Source: Pocillopora verrucosa (Eukaryota > Cnidaria > Anthozoa > Scleractinia > Pocilloporidae). From it: a stretch of 64,000 nt of DNA. This document shows, piece by piece, positions 10,001-21,299 of the stretch (position 1 is the stretch's first letter; every line of letters starts with the position of its first letter). The stretch spans positions 372,001 through 436,000 of the forward strand of contig NC_089319.1 of NCBI RefSeq assembly GCF_036669915.1, read 5' to 3'. The position numbers and the translations under genes were made by a program. The notes below the pieces were generated by a model. That model worked only from the letters and a program-made list of their open reading frames with translations. It did no database searches and was not told the DNA's origin.

Positions 10001-12237
10001 TTCTGTTTTTTAATAAAGGAAATTATGCTACCCCAGATGTATGATATTGTAGAGAATTACAAGCCAGAGTATATTTGGTCAGACGGTGACTGGGAAGCTA
10101 GTGATTCTTACTGGAAGAGTAAAGAATTTCTTGCATGGCTGTACAATGACAGGTAACATTTCATTGCAGGAGAACAAAATGACAAAATTCTAAGGTGAAA
10201 CCACCTGTAAAAATTAGTAAATACTTAGTTTAGAATTTACTCCAAAATGTTTGCAAACTTAGAGTTTTAAAATTCACGACTGTGTCCTGTGTAAGAATCT
10301 TCTGATATAATCACACAATACATATTTGCAAGTTTAAAGTTTTTAAATTCATGACTGTGTCCTGTGTAAGAATCTACCAGAAGTAACCGGCATCAAGTTG
10401 TGATTAACAAGACCAACTCTGGCCCCAAGGCCACTTAACATCAAACATGTACTGTAAGGAACCTACTTTGGGACTTACTAAGCACATGACAGTAATATAA
10501 GTCAGTGGGTCAAAGTGAATTTCTCACACTTTATTTTCAGTCCTGTTAAAGACACTGTGGTGGTGAATGACCGCTGGGGTGTTGGTGATATGTGTCACCA
10601 TGGTGGTGTGTTTACTTGTGCTGACAGATATAATCCAGGTAGCGTATAAAAAAGTATACACCATCCCTTAATTGTATATTAATCTTATTTTCATATCTTT
10701 TTGTTAAAATTGTAAAACTTTTATAATTTTTCTCAAAATTTTAGAGGCAACATTACATTTTGCTGTTGGTGGAGTGTAGATCTTAATATCAGATTTATTA
10801 AAAAGGTATTTCCGTCCATTTTCAGGTGTTTTGCAGAAACACAAATGGGAAGATGCCATGACAGTTGATAAAGATTCATGGGGGTATCGAAGAAACACAA
10901 TTATCTCAGACTTTCTAACTATGGATAACCTGACCAGTATCCTTGCTTCAACTGTGAGGTTAGAATCTTAAAATATTCTTCTTTTTCCTGTGTCCTTTCC
11001 CTATCCATTGTGGTTCAGGTGCCTGCAGTATTTACTCCAGCTCTCATTGTTGCTCTTCTTGTCATCCCCTCACTCCCGATTCCTCTTATTAATCACTGTC
11101 TTTTCTCTTTTCTTTTATCACTATTGACTTTCCTCATGATTTTTTTTCATAATGTCACCTTTTCTTATTTTAAACAAGTGATTTCCTTAGTCTAGTATAC
11201 AGATGTTGGCATAGCTGGTTATGGAATAAAACTAATCATGAGACAATTTTCCCTGAGGCACAAGAGAGCTGGTCTGATTTTTTATAGTCACTAATTTATT
11301 AAATTATTTTTACTCTCCCTCTGAACAGTTGTGGTGGTAACATGCTGATGAATGTTGGCCCAACAGCAGATGGTCGAATTGACCCAATTTTTCAGGAACG
11401 TCTTGAACAAATGGGAGACTGGCTGAATGTTAATGGGGAAGGTATTTATGGAACCAAGCCTTGGCGAGTTCAAAATGATACCTTAACCCCTAAGATATGG
11501 TAAGTATTATTTTCCCAAAGAATAAAAGTCATCTCTGTATTTCATTACAGAGCTTAAAAAAAATTACCACCTTTTCCTTTTTCTGTCAACGCACACATGA
11601 AGCTTTATACAAATTGCTAGTAGTAGTGTTATGCCCAATGTGTGTTTCATATGAACTAAGTGAATAAGGCCCAATTTACCATAGAGTCTCTGTGGCTGAG
11701 TGGTGGAGTGACAAAAGGTCTGAGGTTTAGTTCTTCCTGGGACTCAGAAGTTTGTACCTTTTCCTTGTTGGTCTCATTATTTTTTCTTTGCTTATTAAAT
11801 TTACAGTGCTCACAATGTATCAAAAGTGAAGTTTATTTCAGAATTGAATGTACATGTACATGTACAGCAAGTAGTGGAGCAAAACTTATGTGAATGTAAT
11901 CCAAAAGATAATTGAGTTATTACTCACCTTTACTCTGATAAACCTGGATACATAGATTGGTCTGTTACAACTTTTGCTATCTTTCCACAGGTACACCAGC
12001 AAACCTGGGCTGACATATGCTATTGCACTGGAGTGGCCCAAAGAGGAGACACTATATCTTGGGTCACCTGTGCCTGCTGAGAATGCAACTGTTAATTTGC
12101 TTGGTCTACCAGGAGTTGAGTTTCCTTGGAAGCCTCTTTCAGAAAAGGGAGGAATGAAAATAATTATTCCACCCCTGTCTGCCTCTGACCTGCCCTGTCA
12201 GTGGGCATGGGTGTTTAAAATGACTAATGTCAAATAA
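7027..12237 (+). CDS. FUCA1: Alpha-L-fucosidase (GH29), complete, secreted/lysosomal
   Basis: Hydrolyses alpha-L-fucose from glycoproteins and glycolipids, normally in the lysosome. Exons: 7027-7367, 8261-8367, 8687-8817, 10019-10152, 10541-10638, 10826-10958, 11329-11499, 11991-12237. All phases close for 1362 nt and 453 aa, close to the about 460 aa of animal FUCA1. A signal peptide (residues 1-19) precedes the TIM-barrel catalytic domain. [20 protein letters not shown] follows, then KHHEGWTNW (121-129) and IWSDGDW, whose Asp215 is the expected nucleophile. HKWEDAM and [12 protein letters not shown] come next, before the C-terminal beta domain (exon 8). Met1 was chosen because it starts the signal peptide; an in-frame Met at 6928 would add 33 residues of doubtful value. 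A poly(A) signal (12233-12238) overlaps the stop codon. Assignment to FUCA1 rather than FUCA2 rests on general likeness. Confidence 0.95.
8846..9271. repeat. Two dispersed repeats head to head in fucosidase intron 3
   Basis: Two copies of a family that opens with a CCCTTTAACTC-type motif meet tail to tail at GGGTTAACCC (about 9056-9065). Related copies with the same word order (cannot-code text such as CTTCTCCC, AGCAAACAGGTAATGAGAA, AGATCTTGGGAGTT) are seen near 13409-13575, 51240-51450, 55380-55560 and 63440-63650. No ORF; old, diverged copies. Confidence 0.5.
10252..10376 (+). repeat. Imperfect tandem duplication in fucosidase intron 4
   Basis: Two units of about 50 bases, about 75 bases apart, share the end GACTGTGTCCTGTGTAAGAA. 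The first starts at 10252 and the second at 10327. No coding role is seen. Confidence 0.6.
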
Positions 12238-12238
12238 A
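12233..12238 (+). terminator. Poly(A) signal of the fucosidase gene
   Basis: AATAAA overlapping the TAA stop codon of the fucosidase, so the 3' UTR would be very short if this signal is used. Confidence 0.45.
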
Positions 12239-12769
12239 AAGTGTGAGAAAATACAACTGCAGGCCTTGTATACAACTAGAGGCATTAAATTGGGAATCAT
12301 AAGTATGTGTAGAAGTAATGTCCTTTTTTTATTTTATTAATGTAGAGTTGAATTTTTTCCAAGGACATAACAAGTGAAAACTCTGCCAACTGGCTCTGTT
12401 TTAGTGTAAGCACCAACAGCCTGGCAGTGGCCTAATCCTTATGAGGAAATAATTTGATACTTATTCCACTAATTTAAGAGCACTTCTGTAAAACAGTGCA
12501 GATTTTGTATGGTTATGTGAGGTACAGGTTTTGTATGGCATTAGGAAATTGTAGACTTTTTCATAAGTTAGAGTTTCATGGATGTAATGTAGATTATATG
12601 TACACAATTTAAACTGTTTCCTCCAAATGTAAAATCATGAACAAGTGGAGTGCAATTTGGGCTGAAATCATATGCATGATTTAAAAATCGAACAAGCCCA
12701 CAGCACGAGTTTGATTTGTAATCACAAGTATGATTTCAGACTAAAATTGCATGACACAAGGTTCAATTA

Positions 12770-13145
12770 CCACTTTATTACATCCATTTTGAAATTGCCC
12801 AAATACAGGACTTGATCAGTTCAGATGTTCTATTAATGCAGTACTGAGCTGGTTTGAAATTAAATTCATCCATTGTTTTGGGGGAAAAATAAGAGTTGTG
12901 GAAACAAAAGTTGCAAAATTTGCCATATGATACTTTGTCTTTTATTTTCCTGCAATTTGATTGGTTTCTTTAAACAAGCCTTGAAATCTGATTGGTTGTT
13001 TTGTTTTTAGTGTAGCCTCATTGCCTGGGAAAAAGATGTGATTCAAAGCAAAAAATGGTGGGATTCGTGAATAAATTGCACCATTTAGAGCCAATCAGAT
13101 TACAGGGACCACCAATGATTTCAAAATGGGTATAATAAATGAAAA
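12770..13145. mobile_element. MITE-like element with about 22-bp terminal inverted repeats, copy 1
   Basis: The left end (about 12774, TTTATTACATCCATTTTGAA) is the near-perfect inverted copy of the right end (about 13119-13140). The interior has no ORF but contains a stretch (12948-13140) repeated almost base for base at 18596-18792. Size, inverted ends and lack of coding sequence fit a non-autonomous DNA transposon. It lies between the fucosidase and phosphomannomutase genes. Confidence 0.6.
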
Positions 13146-13772
13146 AAACAAAAAGAAATTAAAAGCTTGAAGCAAGGTAAGAGAATGATGGGAGGAAAGC
13201 AGTATTACTACAGCCATAGCAGTTGATTATGAAGGAATTTATGTGTGTAAATAAAATTATCAATCAAACATTCAAACAGTGATGATTTTTGTGACAGCCT
13301 TGATCATTTCAACTAGCATTTTTCTCCTTGCTCAATGTTTTCGGTTTCTGGAATTAGTGCAGCTCATTTCCTTTCACAGACAATGTTTGAACAACTCCAT
13401 GTTAATCCTTTCATCCCTTGGGGTGATCAGAATATTTATTCTTTCAACAAATCTCTAAGACTGACTAACAGATGGGTGATAAGAATTTGATGGAATACTT
13501 ACTAGAGATCCTTGACCTGATTAAACACCAAATTCTTAACAAAGAGAAGTATGTGATTATCAGCACTACAAACTAAAACCTCAGAACCCGGAAAGGAAAA
13601 TTTATCGACGGATGACATATTGTGGTCTCCTTGGTGAAGGAGAGATCCCAGGAAAGAATGCTGCTCAGTGATTGGCTTATTCTGTGGGTGTGTCGGTGAC
13701 GTGTCACCAAGCGCTCTCGATCAAAATTTCTTAGATCGTACTTTGACCATAATTCACGTCACGCAAGTAAAG

Positions 13773-16295
13773 ATGGCTTCCGTGAATAGTCCCAAGGATG
13801 TCTTATGTTTATTTGACGTGGATGGTACAGTTACTCCGGCCAGATTGGTAAACTTCTTTCAATAGTTGTTTTCTGTGGACATCAGGGGTCATTTTATGAC
13901 ACTTAATGGTAATTCTGTGAGATAACATAATTTCGTTAACCCTACCGTAACCTCGATCGTTAGGTTGTCACCGCAGAAATGAAAGAGTTCATGAAGAAGC
14001 TTCGCACAAAGGTTGTCGTCGGTTTAGTTGGTGGATCTGATTTTCATAAAATTCAAGAACAAATGGGAGGAGACGATGGTAAGGTTAACAGTGAAAGTAT
14101 AGCGGTAATGATTGATATTTGATGAAGAATTTATATCAATGAATTGCTTTGTAGGCTCACAAACAATCTTTAACGTCGAGTCCATTTACAGTGTTAACGC
14201 TGATTTGTAGTTTACTAGTTTATTTGTGTCCAATTACTTTCCTCTTTCCAGTGACGAGCCTGTATGACTATGTGTTTTCGGAGAATGGTTTGGTAGCTTA
14301 CAAGAACGGAGAGCTGATTCATAAACAGGTCAGTGTTTTGCCTCCCCCGGCTTTTAAGACCAAGTCAGTAACAAACTTTCCTCTTCTCTTGTTTTTTTCA
14401 AACTTCTATCCATTTCATTGTACCTCAAGTGAGACGGAAAACTCTTTGGGTGTCAACTTGGACAATATCATATCCACACTTTGTAAATGTTCCTAATGCA
14501 AGAACTGAACACTGCTGGAAATTAATATGTGTTTCACTAAAAATGGAGACTAAAAATGGAGACAGCTGTTGGAGAGGATGGGGGGGGGGGGGAGGGGTGG
14601 GGGTGGGAGAGGAAGGGAAGGGAGAAAGGGGGGCTACATTTCATGGCTATTGTTCTTTGTACTAAATCTTTGTACTTATTTATATTTTGTTATGTGGTTA
14701 TGTGTACAGAGTATCAAGGAATTTATGGGTGAAGCAAAGCTTAAGACTTTCATCAATTTCTGCTTAAAATATATCGCTGACCTGGACATTCCTATGAAGA
14801 GGTAAAGTTTCTATATACATTCCTTTTCAAAATGTATGCTATTTTTATTTCCTCTGTGTTTTTATGAATTTATGATCCACAGAGCATTCACTTTTCGGAT
14901 TGATATAGAGAGAATCACTATTTAATGTTATACTCATTGAGAAGCAACAAGTGAAGTTACAATATAAGAGATTAGAAATCTGTTTCAAGCTACATTCTTT
15001 TGTCAAACATTGCAAAAAGTTTTGACTCAAGAGTGTCTTGTACCTCAATTACATCTTGTTTATTAAATCTCATTTTATTTTTAGGGGAACTTTCATTGAG
15101 TTTCGAAGTGGCATGTTAAATGTGTCACCTATTGGACGAAACTGCTCCCAAGAAGAAAGGATAGCCTTCTTTGAGTACGATAAGGTATTCTAAGAATGTC
15201 ATTTGCTGTCTTGTTTTGGTTGGAAAAATGGGCTGGTGTAATGTACTAGCCACTTCTTACATTTACAAAATTTTACCATCTCTGTTCTCATTATGGTACA
15301 GTGTATGAAACCAAAAACTGCATGACTGCATATATTTTCAAAAAGACTTTTTTGGTGGAATTAAAATTCTGATGCTGTTTTAGATGTTATCAATCATTAA
15401 TGTATTTCTGAGTAAGGATCACATTCCCAATGTGTAGGTCACACTTGCATGTAACAAAGCTTAAAAGTGTTATCAGTGAAAAAGAGTGTGTCTACCTGGT
15501 TTGCATCATAGGTGACTTGTCTTAAAGGATAAAAGTCCCCTTACCTTCTGTAATTTAATGTTAGTTATAAATGCCAGCAATATTTTTGTAAGGTTTTTAT
15601 GGTTGTGATCTGTTGTTTCCACAGGAACACAAAGTTAGGGAAAAGTTTGTGTCAATTTTGCGGGAAAAATTTTCTGATTATGGACTCCATATCAGTATAG
15701 GAGGTCAGATAAGTTTTGATGTCTTTCCAAAAGGCTGGGACAAAACATATTGCCTGAGACATGTTGAAGGTGATGGTTACCAAAAAATTCATTTCTTTGG
15801 GGACAAATGCTATGAGGTAACTGCTTCTGTATCTCAGTTGTTAAAGGCGCTATGTATGAATACTCCTCTTTTTTCTTGTTTTCTTTCAAGACTGTTTCTA
15901 ACATATCTTAGAGTCATACCTCTAGAGATACTTCACTTTTATCAGGTAGTCTAACTGTCCAGGTGAGAGTAGTCCTGAAAAGGTTTGTTATCAATAACAC
16001 TGATTTTGATAACCTTTGCAGAGGTCATTTGACCCTGATGATCACTTCCATTTAGGTTGGAAAATGCCAGTCAAGGTCACAGCAAGGCATATTTGTGACT
16101 CCTCTTATCAGGATGACTTGACAGCAAGATCAATAAAATGTGCTCAAAGTACTGATGAACTTTTGTTCTTTTTCCACCTTGCTATAGGGAGGGAATGATT
16201 ATGAAATCTACATGGATGAGCGAACTGAAGGACACAAAGTGACATCACCAGATGATACTATGAAACTAGTGAGGGAAATGTTTTTTAGTAGTTAG
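13773..16295 (+). CDS. PMM2: Phosphomannomutase (PMM1/PMM2 type), complete
   Basis: Converts mannose-6-phosphate to mannose-1-phosphate for GDP-mannose and N-glycan precursors; cytosolic. Exons: 13773-13847, 13964-14078, 14252-14328, 14710-14801, 15085-15184, 15625-15816, 16188-16295. These give 759 nt and 252 aa, against 246-262 in animals. [12 protein letters not shown] (14-25) is the HAD motif I, with nucleophile Asp15 and Asp17. [68 protein letters not shown] and FGDKCYEGGNDYEI follow in the order known for the family. The start is the Met directly before the HAD motif; an in-frame Met at 13668 lies in the likely 5' UTR. PMM1 versus PMM2 cannot be told apart by eye. Confidence 0.96.
14580..14633 (+). 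other. G-rich tract, potential G-quadruplex, in phosphomannomutase intron 3
   Basis: A run of 14 guanines (with 2 more after one A) is followed by further runs of three to six G separated by one to three bases. On the transcribed RNA it satisfies the usual four-run G-quadruplex pattern several times over. It lies in the 3' half of intron 3, about 80 bases before exon 4. Confidence 0.6.
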
Positions 16296-16394
16296 TGGTT
16301 ATGATTTAACACTATGTTAGAAACAAAATGCCTGTTATCATCAGTTGTGATATGATAAGACAATAATATTAATTCTGTATGAAAAGAAAATTTT

Positions 16395-16400
16395 AATAAA
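16395..16400 (+). terminator. Poly(A) signal of the phosphomannomutase gene
   Basis: AATAAA 100 bases past the TAG stop codon at 16293-16295. Confidence 0.65.
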
Positions 16401-18590
16401 ATTGATTCAGAGAAGTTATACTTGTACAAATGAAAATGTTATAAAGTACAGTTATTCAAAATTTTTCTCTTTTTGCTACCTCATTTTTCTTGCCCAGCAC
16501 AATGTTTACCTCTCCCCTTTTTTTTGTTGATTTCTTTCTGCTATATACAGTTTGTAAAAACATCTACATCTTTTTTGCAACTCTCACTTCACAAAAACTC
16601 TTCCATACTCTGCACATTTTGTAAAGCTCCTTTGTTTTGCAAAAAAGAATCAAAAGACTTCAAAAGAGGATAAAACTCTGAAATGTTATTAAGTAAGTGG
16701 TACAGCAGGTGATCCCACAGTACCATAAAAGTGACCAATATATATTTATATATTTTTCGATTTTTTATGAAACAATACCAAAAAACTCCTGTATGGTGAT
16801 CAATTTTTCAGGAAGACATTAATTCTTCCAAGTTTCACTGAAATCTGTTGCAAAGTAAAAAATATAAGTGGCAAACATCCGGATTTTTTTACATAACAAG
16901 AACTTGCGTCCCCCTCAGATTAAAAAGATTTTAATCTGCCATTGCAGTAGTCTGAGAATTGACTCAGATTTGCCATTTGTCATTTTTCCAAAAAGCATGA
17001 AGAAATAAAGAAAGGACTAATAGGATTCTTTGACTCGAGCCAGAAATTAATATAAAGCTATGTTGAGGGTTTGACAGAAAAGGAATGAAAAATAGAAAAA
17101 GAAAGAAAACTAGGAGAGGAACAGTGGGAAAAATCCCATCACTCGTGTTCGTACCCAGGATGGCTCGGTTTTCTTGCGCAATGTCTTCAAACAGGTGACC
17201 ATGTGATGAATGTTCTTGAGAACGAACATGACTCCATGCTACATCTGTGCTTCTGCCACACAGATCATCCTAAGAAAAAGAGATAACATAAGCCTAAAGC
17301 CAAAGGAAAACACTTGTTGCACACGATCCCCTAGGCAAACTATTTTATCTGTCTTTCCTTCCTATGTTTTCCCCTATTTCGGGTGCGACTGGATTGCATC
17401 TGCTTCCAAGCGACTTACGGTGAAGATTAAAGGAACTGAAGGAAAAAAACCCAGAAAAACTATCTGAAGAATGGAGAACGATAGAAGTGGTTCATATTCT
17501 GAGCGCCAAATTGAAAAGTCAATACCGTAAATTAGACCAACAAAATGGAAAATGTTCCCCATCTCGAGAAGTGAAAATTAGAAGGAGTCATTGTTTTCCT
17601 TCTCAAGTCTTGATCTTTGATTAGAAAATGTATGGTTAGTCAAAATGAATTCTTAAGTTTTTCCGAAAGCTGGTGGTCGTACTGTGAACAGTTTTACAGA
17701 GCATGAGCTAAGCATTTAACAATGCATTCTGATTATTTATGCGCAAGCTGAGCCAGATGTCTTAAGCTGTTGACAGGAGACACAATAATGGACTACAACT
17801 TGCGTTGTGAATAAATTTAAAGAGACACGGTGCCGATAAGTAAGCGTCTAACTAAGCTGGTTAGATCCAGTGTCTTCCCGTTTTAACTTGTTTTTTCTTT
17901 TGATGTCGTCCAGCGCTGCGGGTGCCAACATTTATATTCATAAGAGATTGAATACGAGGTTGACTGAGCTAAAAATAAACGAAAAATGTTAATCTTAAAT
18001 TAGTATAAAGCTCAACCTGTTAACCAATGAGAAGAACTCAAGGCGAACCATGAGGCCTCATCAGTGAATTCTTTTCACATAAGTTAATTCCTCTAATTTG
18101 TTCCGTGTTTAGATCTGACCCGGATGCCTACCTGTAAACTGAAGTACTAAATGGAGAGAGAGAGTTGAATCAAATAATTACTTATAAAACTTGACCCGTT
18201 AAGAAAGTAGACAGTACAATTAGTTCTAATTTTACAGCTCTGGATTTTGAAATATCAAGTCAATGAAAATGAATTCTCAATATTTTGCACAGCATCTTGT
18301 GCTATCAGAGTGAAAATAAAATAGAAACGACAAACATTTTGCTCTGTGACTTGTTTGTTTGCGCAGAGCTCTTAAAGTGTTAAATTTCTTTTGTGGAGTA
18401 GAGTCAGCACTTGGTTCCACATAAGTTAGAGCACCGTATTGATTTTCCGGGGACCCAAAGTTGTGCTTGTTTCAAAGAATTCCCCACTTGTGTTAGAGAG
18501 ATGATCCACTTACGCTGGTTTAACAATGTTGGACTGCATGCATACTTTCGCTCAAATATGACTTCATTGCCACATAACACTCTCTGTCTT
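16401..18590. other. Intergenic, no gene seen
   Basis: No supportable exon was found. Open frames at 17210-17467 and 18411-18659 look random, with no motif and no convincing splice partners. Runs of A and T dominate. Confidence 0.5.
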
Positions 18591-18792
18591 TCATTTTCCT
18601 GCAATTTGATTGGTTACTTTAAGCAAGCCTTGAAATCTGATTGGTTGTTTTGTTTTTAGTGTAGCCTCTTCTTTGGCTAGAAAAAAGATGCGATTTAAAG
18701 CAAAAAATGGTGCGATTCGTGAATAAATCGCACCAATTAGAGCCAATCAGATTACAGGGACCACCAGAGATTTCAAAATGGGTGTAATAAAA
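18591..18792. mobile_element. MITE-like element, copy 2 (right part)
   Basis: About 200 bases nearly identical to 12943-13140, from TTTCCTGCAATTTGATTGG to the right terminal repeat ATTTCAAAATGGGTGTAATA. The left terminal repeat was not found, so this copy is truncated or its left part has diverged. Confidence 0.6.
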
Positions 18793-19062
18793 CAGGAAAT
18801 CGACTTTGATAGTAGAAACGATTCCCAACACTTGTGTCTATATATTCGAACGTTTTTATTCTAGTTTTCCAGTAAGGCCCTGTTGGTAAATTTCGTTTAT
18901 TGTTATCAAAAATGAAAATCATTTGAAGTGTAAGGTTTATTTTAAACGCACACTTGGAATTATTTTCAGCCTTGACAATTTTCTACTCATTACTCTCGAC
19001 TTACAATGAACTGCACCCGAATTGGGGAAAAGAAAAAACAGGAAAACTGCCTGGGAAAAATT

Positions 19063-19900
19063 TTAATTTAAAACCAATGTCGAGTTTAGATATAAGTGGA
19101 CTGGTGTAAGTAATTTATAATATTCCGTTATGATTATCTGCATTAAATAAGCCTTGCGATTATATTTCGCAGCAGGTCCTTGACAGCCTGTCGAATGTCT
19201 CGTATTCTCCAGCAGCAAATAGCAGGATTCAGAGATGACTTTACCAACATTAGTGCTTAGCGGAAAGTTGAAAATAACAAAGTGAAGTTGGAATAAGCTT
19301 AAAGAATTGCCTGGCAAGAAGACTGCAAAAAAACTGCAAATAATAAAATAAAACACAAAATAAACACAAAATGTGCTGATCGACGATTTCCTCAGCCTAA
19401 CGGCATTTGCTGATTCCCCATTATGCGCTGGTTGTTGTACTTGTAAAGCTTGATTCTGGTCTACATGGAGTCTTATTGCAAAGCAAAGTCTGTCGCTTAT
19501 AACAGTTATGAAAATGAAGCAAAGACTCCAAACGATGATTTGGATTTTGATTAATTGTGATTCAGTATAAGTGGTCCAAACGCAAAAAGGATGACTAAAA
19601 AGCACTAAGCACCCATGTTGAGATCGCCAGACCAAGAACGCGTTTGTGGGTGTGCGAGTGCAAGTTGGATGACCCGTAAATTATCATCTCACCATGAAAC
19701 AGTTGCAATTCAATGAAGTTAATAATGGCTGAGCTACTAAACCGACAGCGAGATCAGATACAGCAAGATTCAGTAGCAATGCCTTCAAAGGTTTTGGTAA
19801 AGAGGAAGTGTTACCTATGGCTTGAATTATTATATTGTTGAAAATGATCGCTGTAAATGCTGAAAAGGAGTCAACTCCTTCACGTTAATCCTTCTCCTCC
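19063..19900 (-). pseudogene. Decayed class A GPCR (cluster member 1)
   Basis: Minus-strand remnants in the correct order. Part of TM1 and TM2 (SSLPKPLKALLLNLAVSDLA, about 19740-19820) is followed by a TM4 scrap (THKRVLGLAISTW). TM5 comes next (IVWSLCFIFITVI), then loop 3 (DQNQALQVQQPA) and TM6 (LRKSSISTFCVYFVF). The TM3/DRF segment is absent, TM7 is scrambled, and no start Met precedes TM1 because an in-frame stop lies just before it. The residues match the intact receptors in this window more closely than other GPCRs I can recall, so it is a dead paralogue. Confidence 0.8.
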
Positions 19901-20253
19901 AAGTTTCACAAACCAAAGTATACATCATAAATTATAAATTTGCTCACAAAAATGTTTTGTCCAACCCAACGAACCGAATTGTTTTGCCTGTTTAGCTGTA
20001 AATTTGACGCCACTCAAGAGATTATTCATAAACACTTGCGCCAATAATGATAATAAACCGGCAGACAATCTCGTAATCTTGGACATTTCCTCCTGTTACC
20101 ACGCTGAAATTAATTTCCCGGGGTTTTGCAATCGAATGATTTTGCTCGGAAATAAACATAAACTCGCACCCATTTATTCGTTTCCATTCAAAGGGAGGGT
20201 GACTTAAATAGCTTGACACAATCACTGAATCCGCATAAAATACTTCAGGGACG

Positions 20254-21253
20254 TTACTTTGCTAAATTTTCTGAAACGCACCCCGAATAAGGAAGGAACA
20301 AATTTATTGCAAGCGAAGTATACACTTTATTTACTGAAGCATTCATAACCTTTCCAACCTCTCTCAATTTTAAAACGTTTTTATCACATGCAAATATATT
20401 TCGCAGTATGCCCATGATAGAATGTCCAATATCTCTCATTCTCCAGCGGTAAATAACTGGATAACATTAGTGTCTGAGAGAAAAACTAAAAATTATTCAA
20501 TGGTGGGCCACTGAAGCGACGTAGTCCAAAATTTATCCGGACAGCAAGAGAAGAATATATTGGTAAATAGCAAAGTATGAATACAAAATATAGATAGAGT
20601 ACGCTCACCGCAGATTTTCTCAGCTTCATTGCATTCTCTAATTCACTATTCGATTTCGGTGCCGCTCGTTGTGCTTGCAAAGCTTGAATTTGGTTTACAT
20701 GGCGTCGTAAAGCGAAATACAGTTTGGAACGTATAATTGTTATGCAAATAAAACAAATATTCCAAATTACGAGGAGTAAAACTTGGATCCAATTAAAAGT
20801 AACTGCTGAAATAAAAATATTTAACACCCATAGCAAAATTGCCACTCCGGCGACGCGCCTGGACGTCACAAGCTCTTGATATCTGAGATGAAGTTGAACA
20901 GCCAGGAATCTGTCCACACTCAGAGCCATGACACCGAGGAACGAAGTGTTAGAAAGTACATGCAAAATTCCCCTGAGTAACTTGACGAATGGAAATGGTA
21001 CAAATGGGCTCTAGTACCCTGAAATCTCCAATGCAATAAATAATGGCTGAGCTATTAAACCAACTACAAGATTAGAGACAGCGAGACTCAGCATCAATGC
21101 TTTTAAAGGCTTCGGTAACAACGAAGTCGTTTTCATGACATAGATTGTGAAACTGTTCAAAATGATAGGGGCTGATAATAGGTTCAAGACAAGATTAACG
21201 ATGCTCGCACCCTTCAGGTTGATTGTACTTTCATGCACTCCCATCCCAAACAC
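20254..21253 (-). pseudogene. Class A GPCR with a nonsense codon and 3' frameshift (cluster member 2)
   Basis: From Met at 21253 the frame covers TM1 and TM2 (LPKPLKALMLSLAVSNLVVG). It meets a TAG at 21011-21013 and then continues in the same frame through TM3 to TM6, with VDRFLAVQLHLRYQELVTS and LRKSAVSVLYLYFVFILCYL. A deletion in TM7 removes most of the NSSLNP motif and shifts the frame. The tail (RDIGHSIMGILRNIFACDK) reads in another frame at about 20360-20439. TM2 also carries SN instead of the usual SD. If the TAG is a polymorphism, the frameshift alone would still kill TM7. Confidence 0.85.
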
Positions 21254-21299
21254 TCTGTTTCGTACGAAGTGTGCTTGCCGATCACCCGGTGGGAGGCTA

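Noticed and set aside
11685-11765. tRNA-like text (GTGGCTGAGTGGTGGAG ... GGTTTAGTTC) in fucosidase intron 7
   Set aside because: The stems do not pair and no anticodon arm is present; at most a very old tRNA-derived repeat.
14429-14805. Gly-rich open frames over the G tract
   Set aside because: Artefacts of the G run; the phosphomannomutase exon at 14710-14801 explains the coding part.
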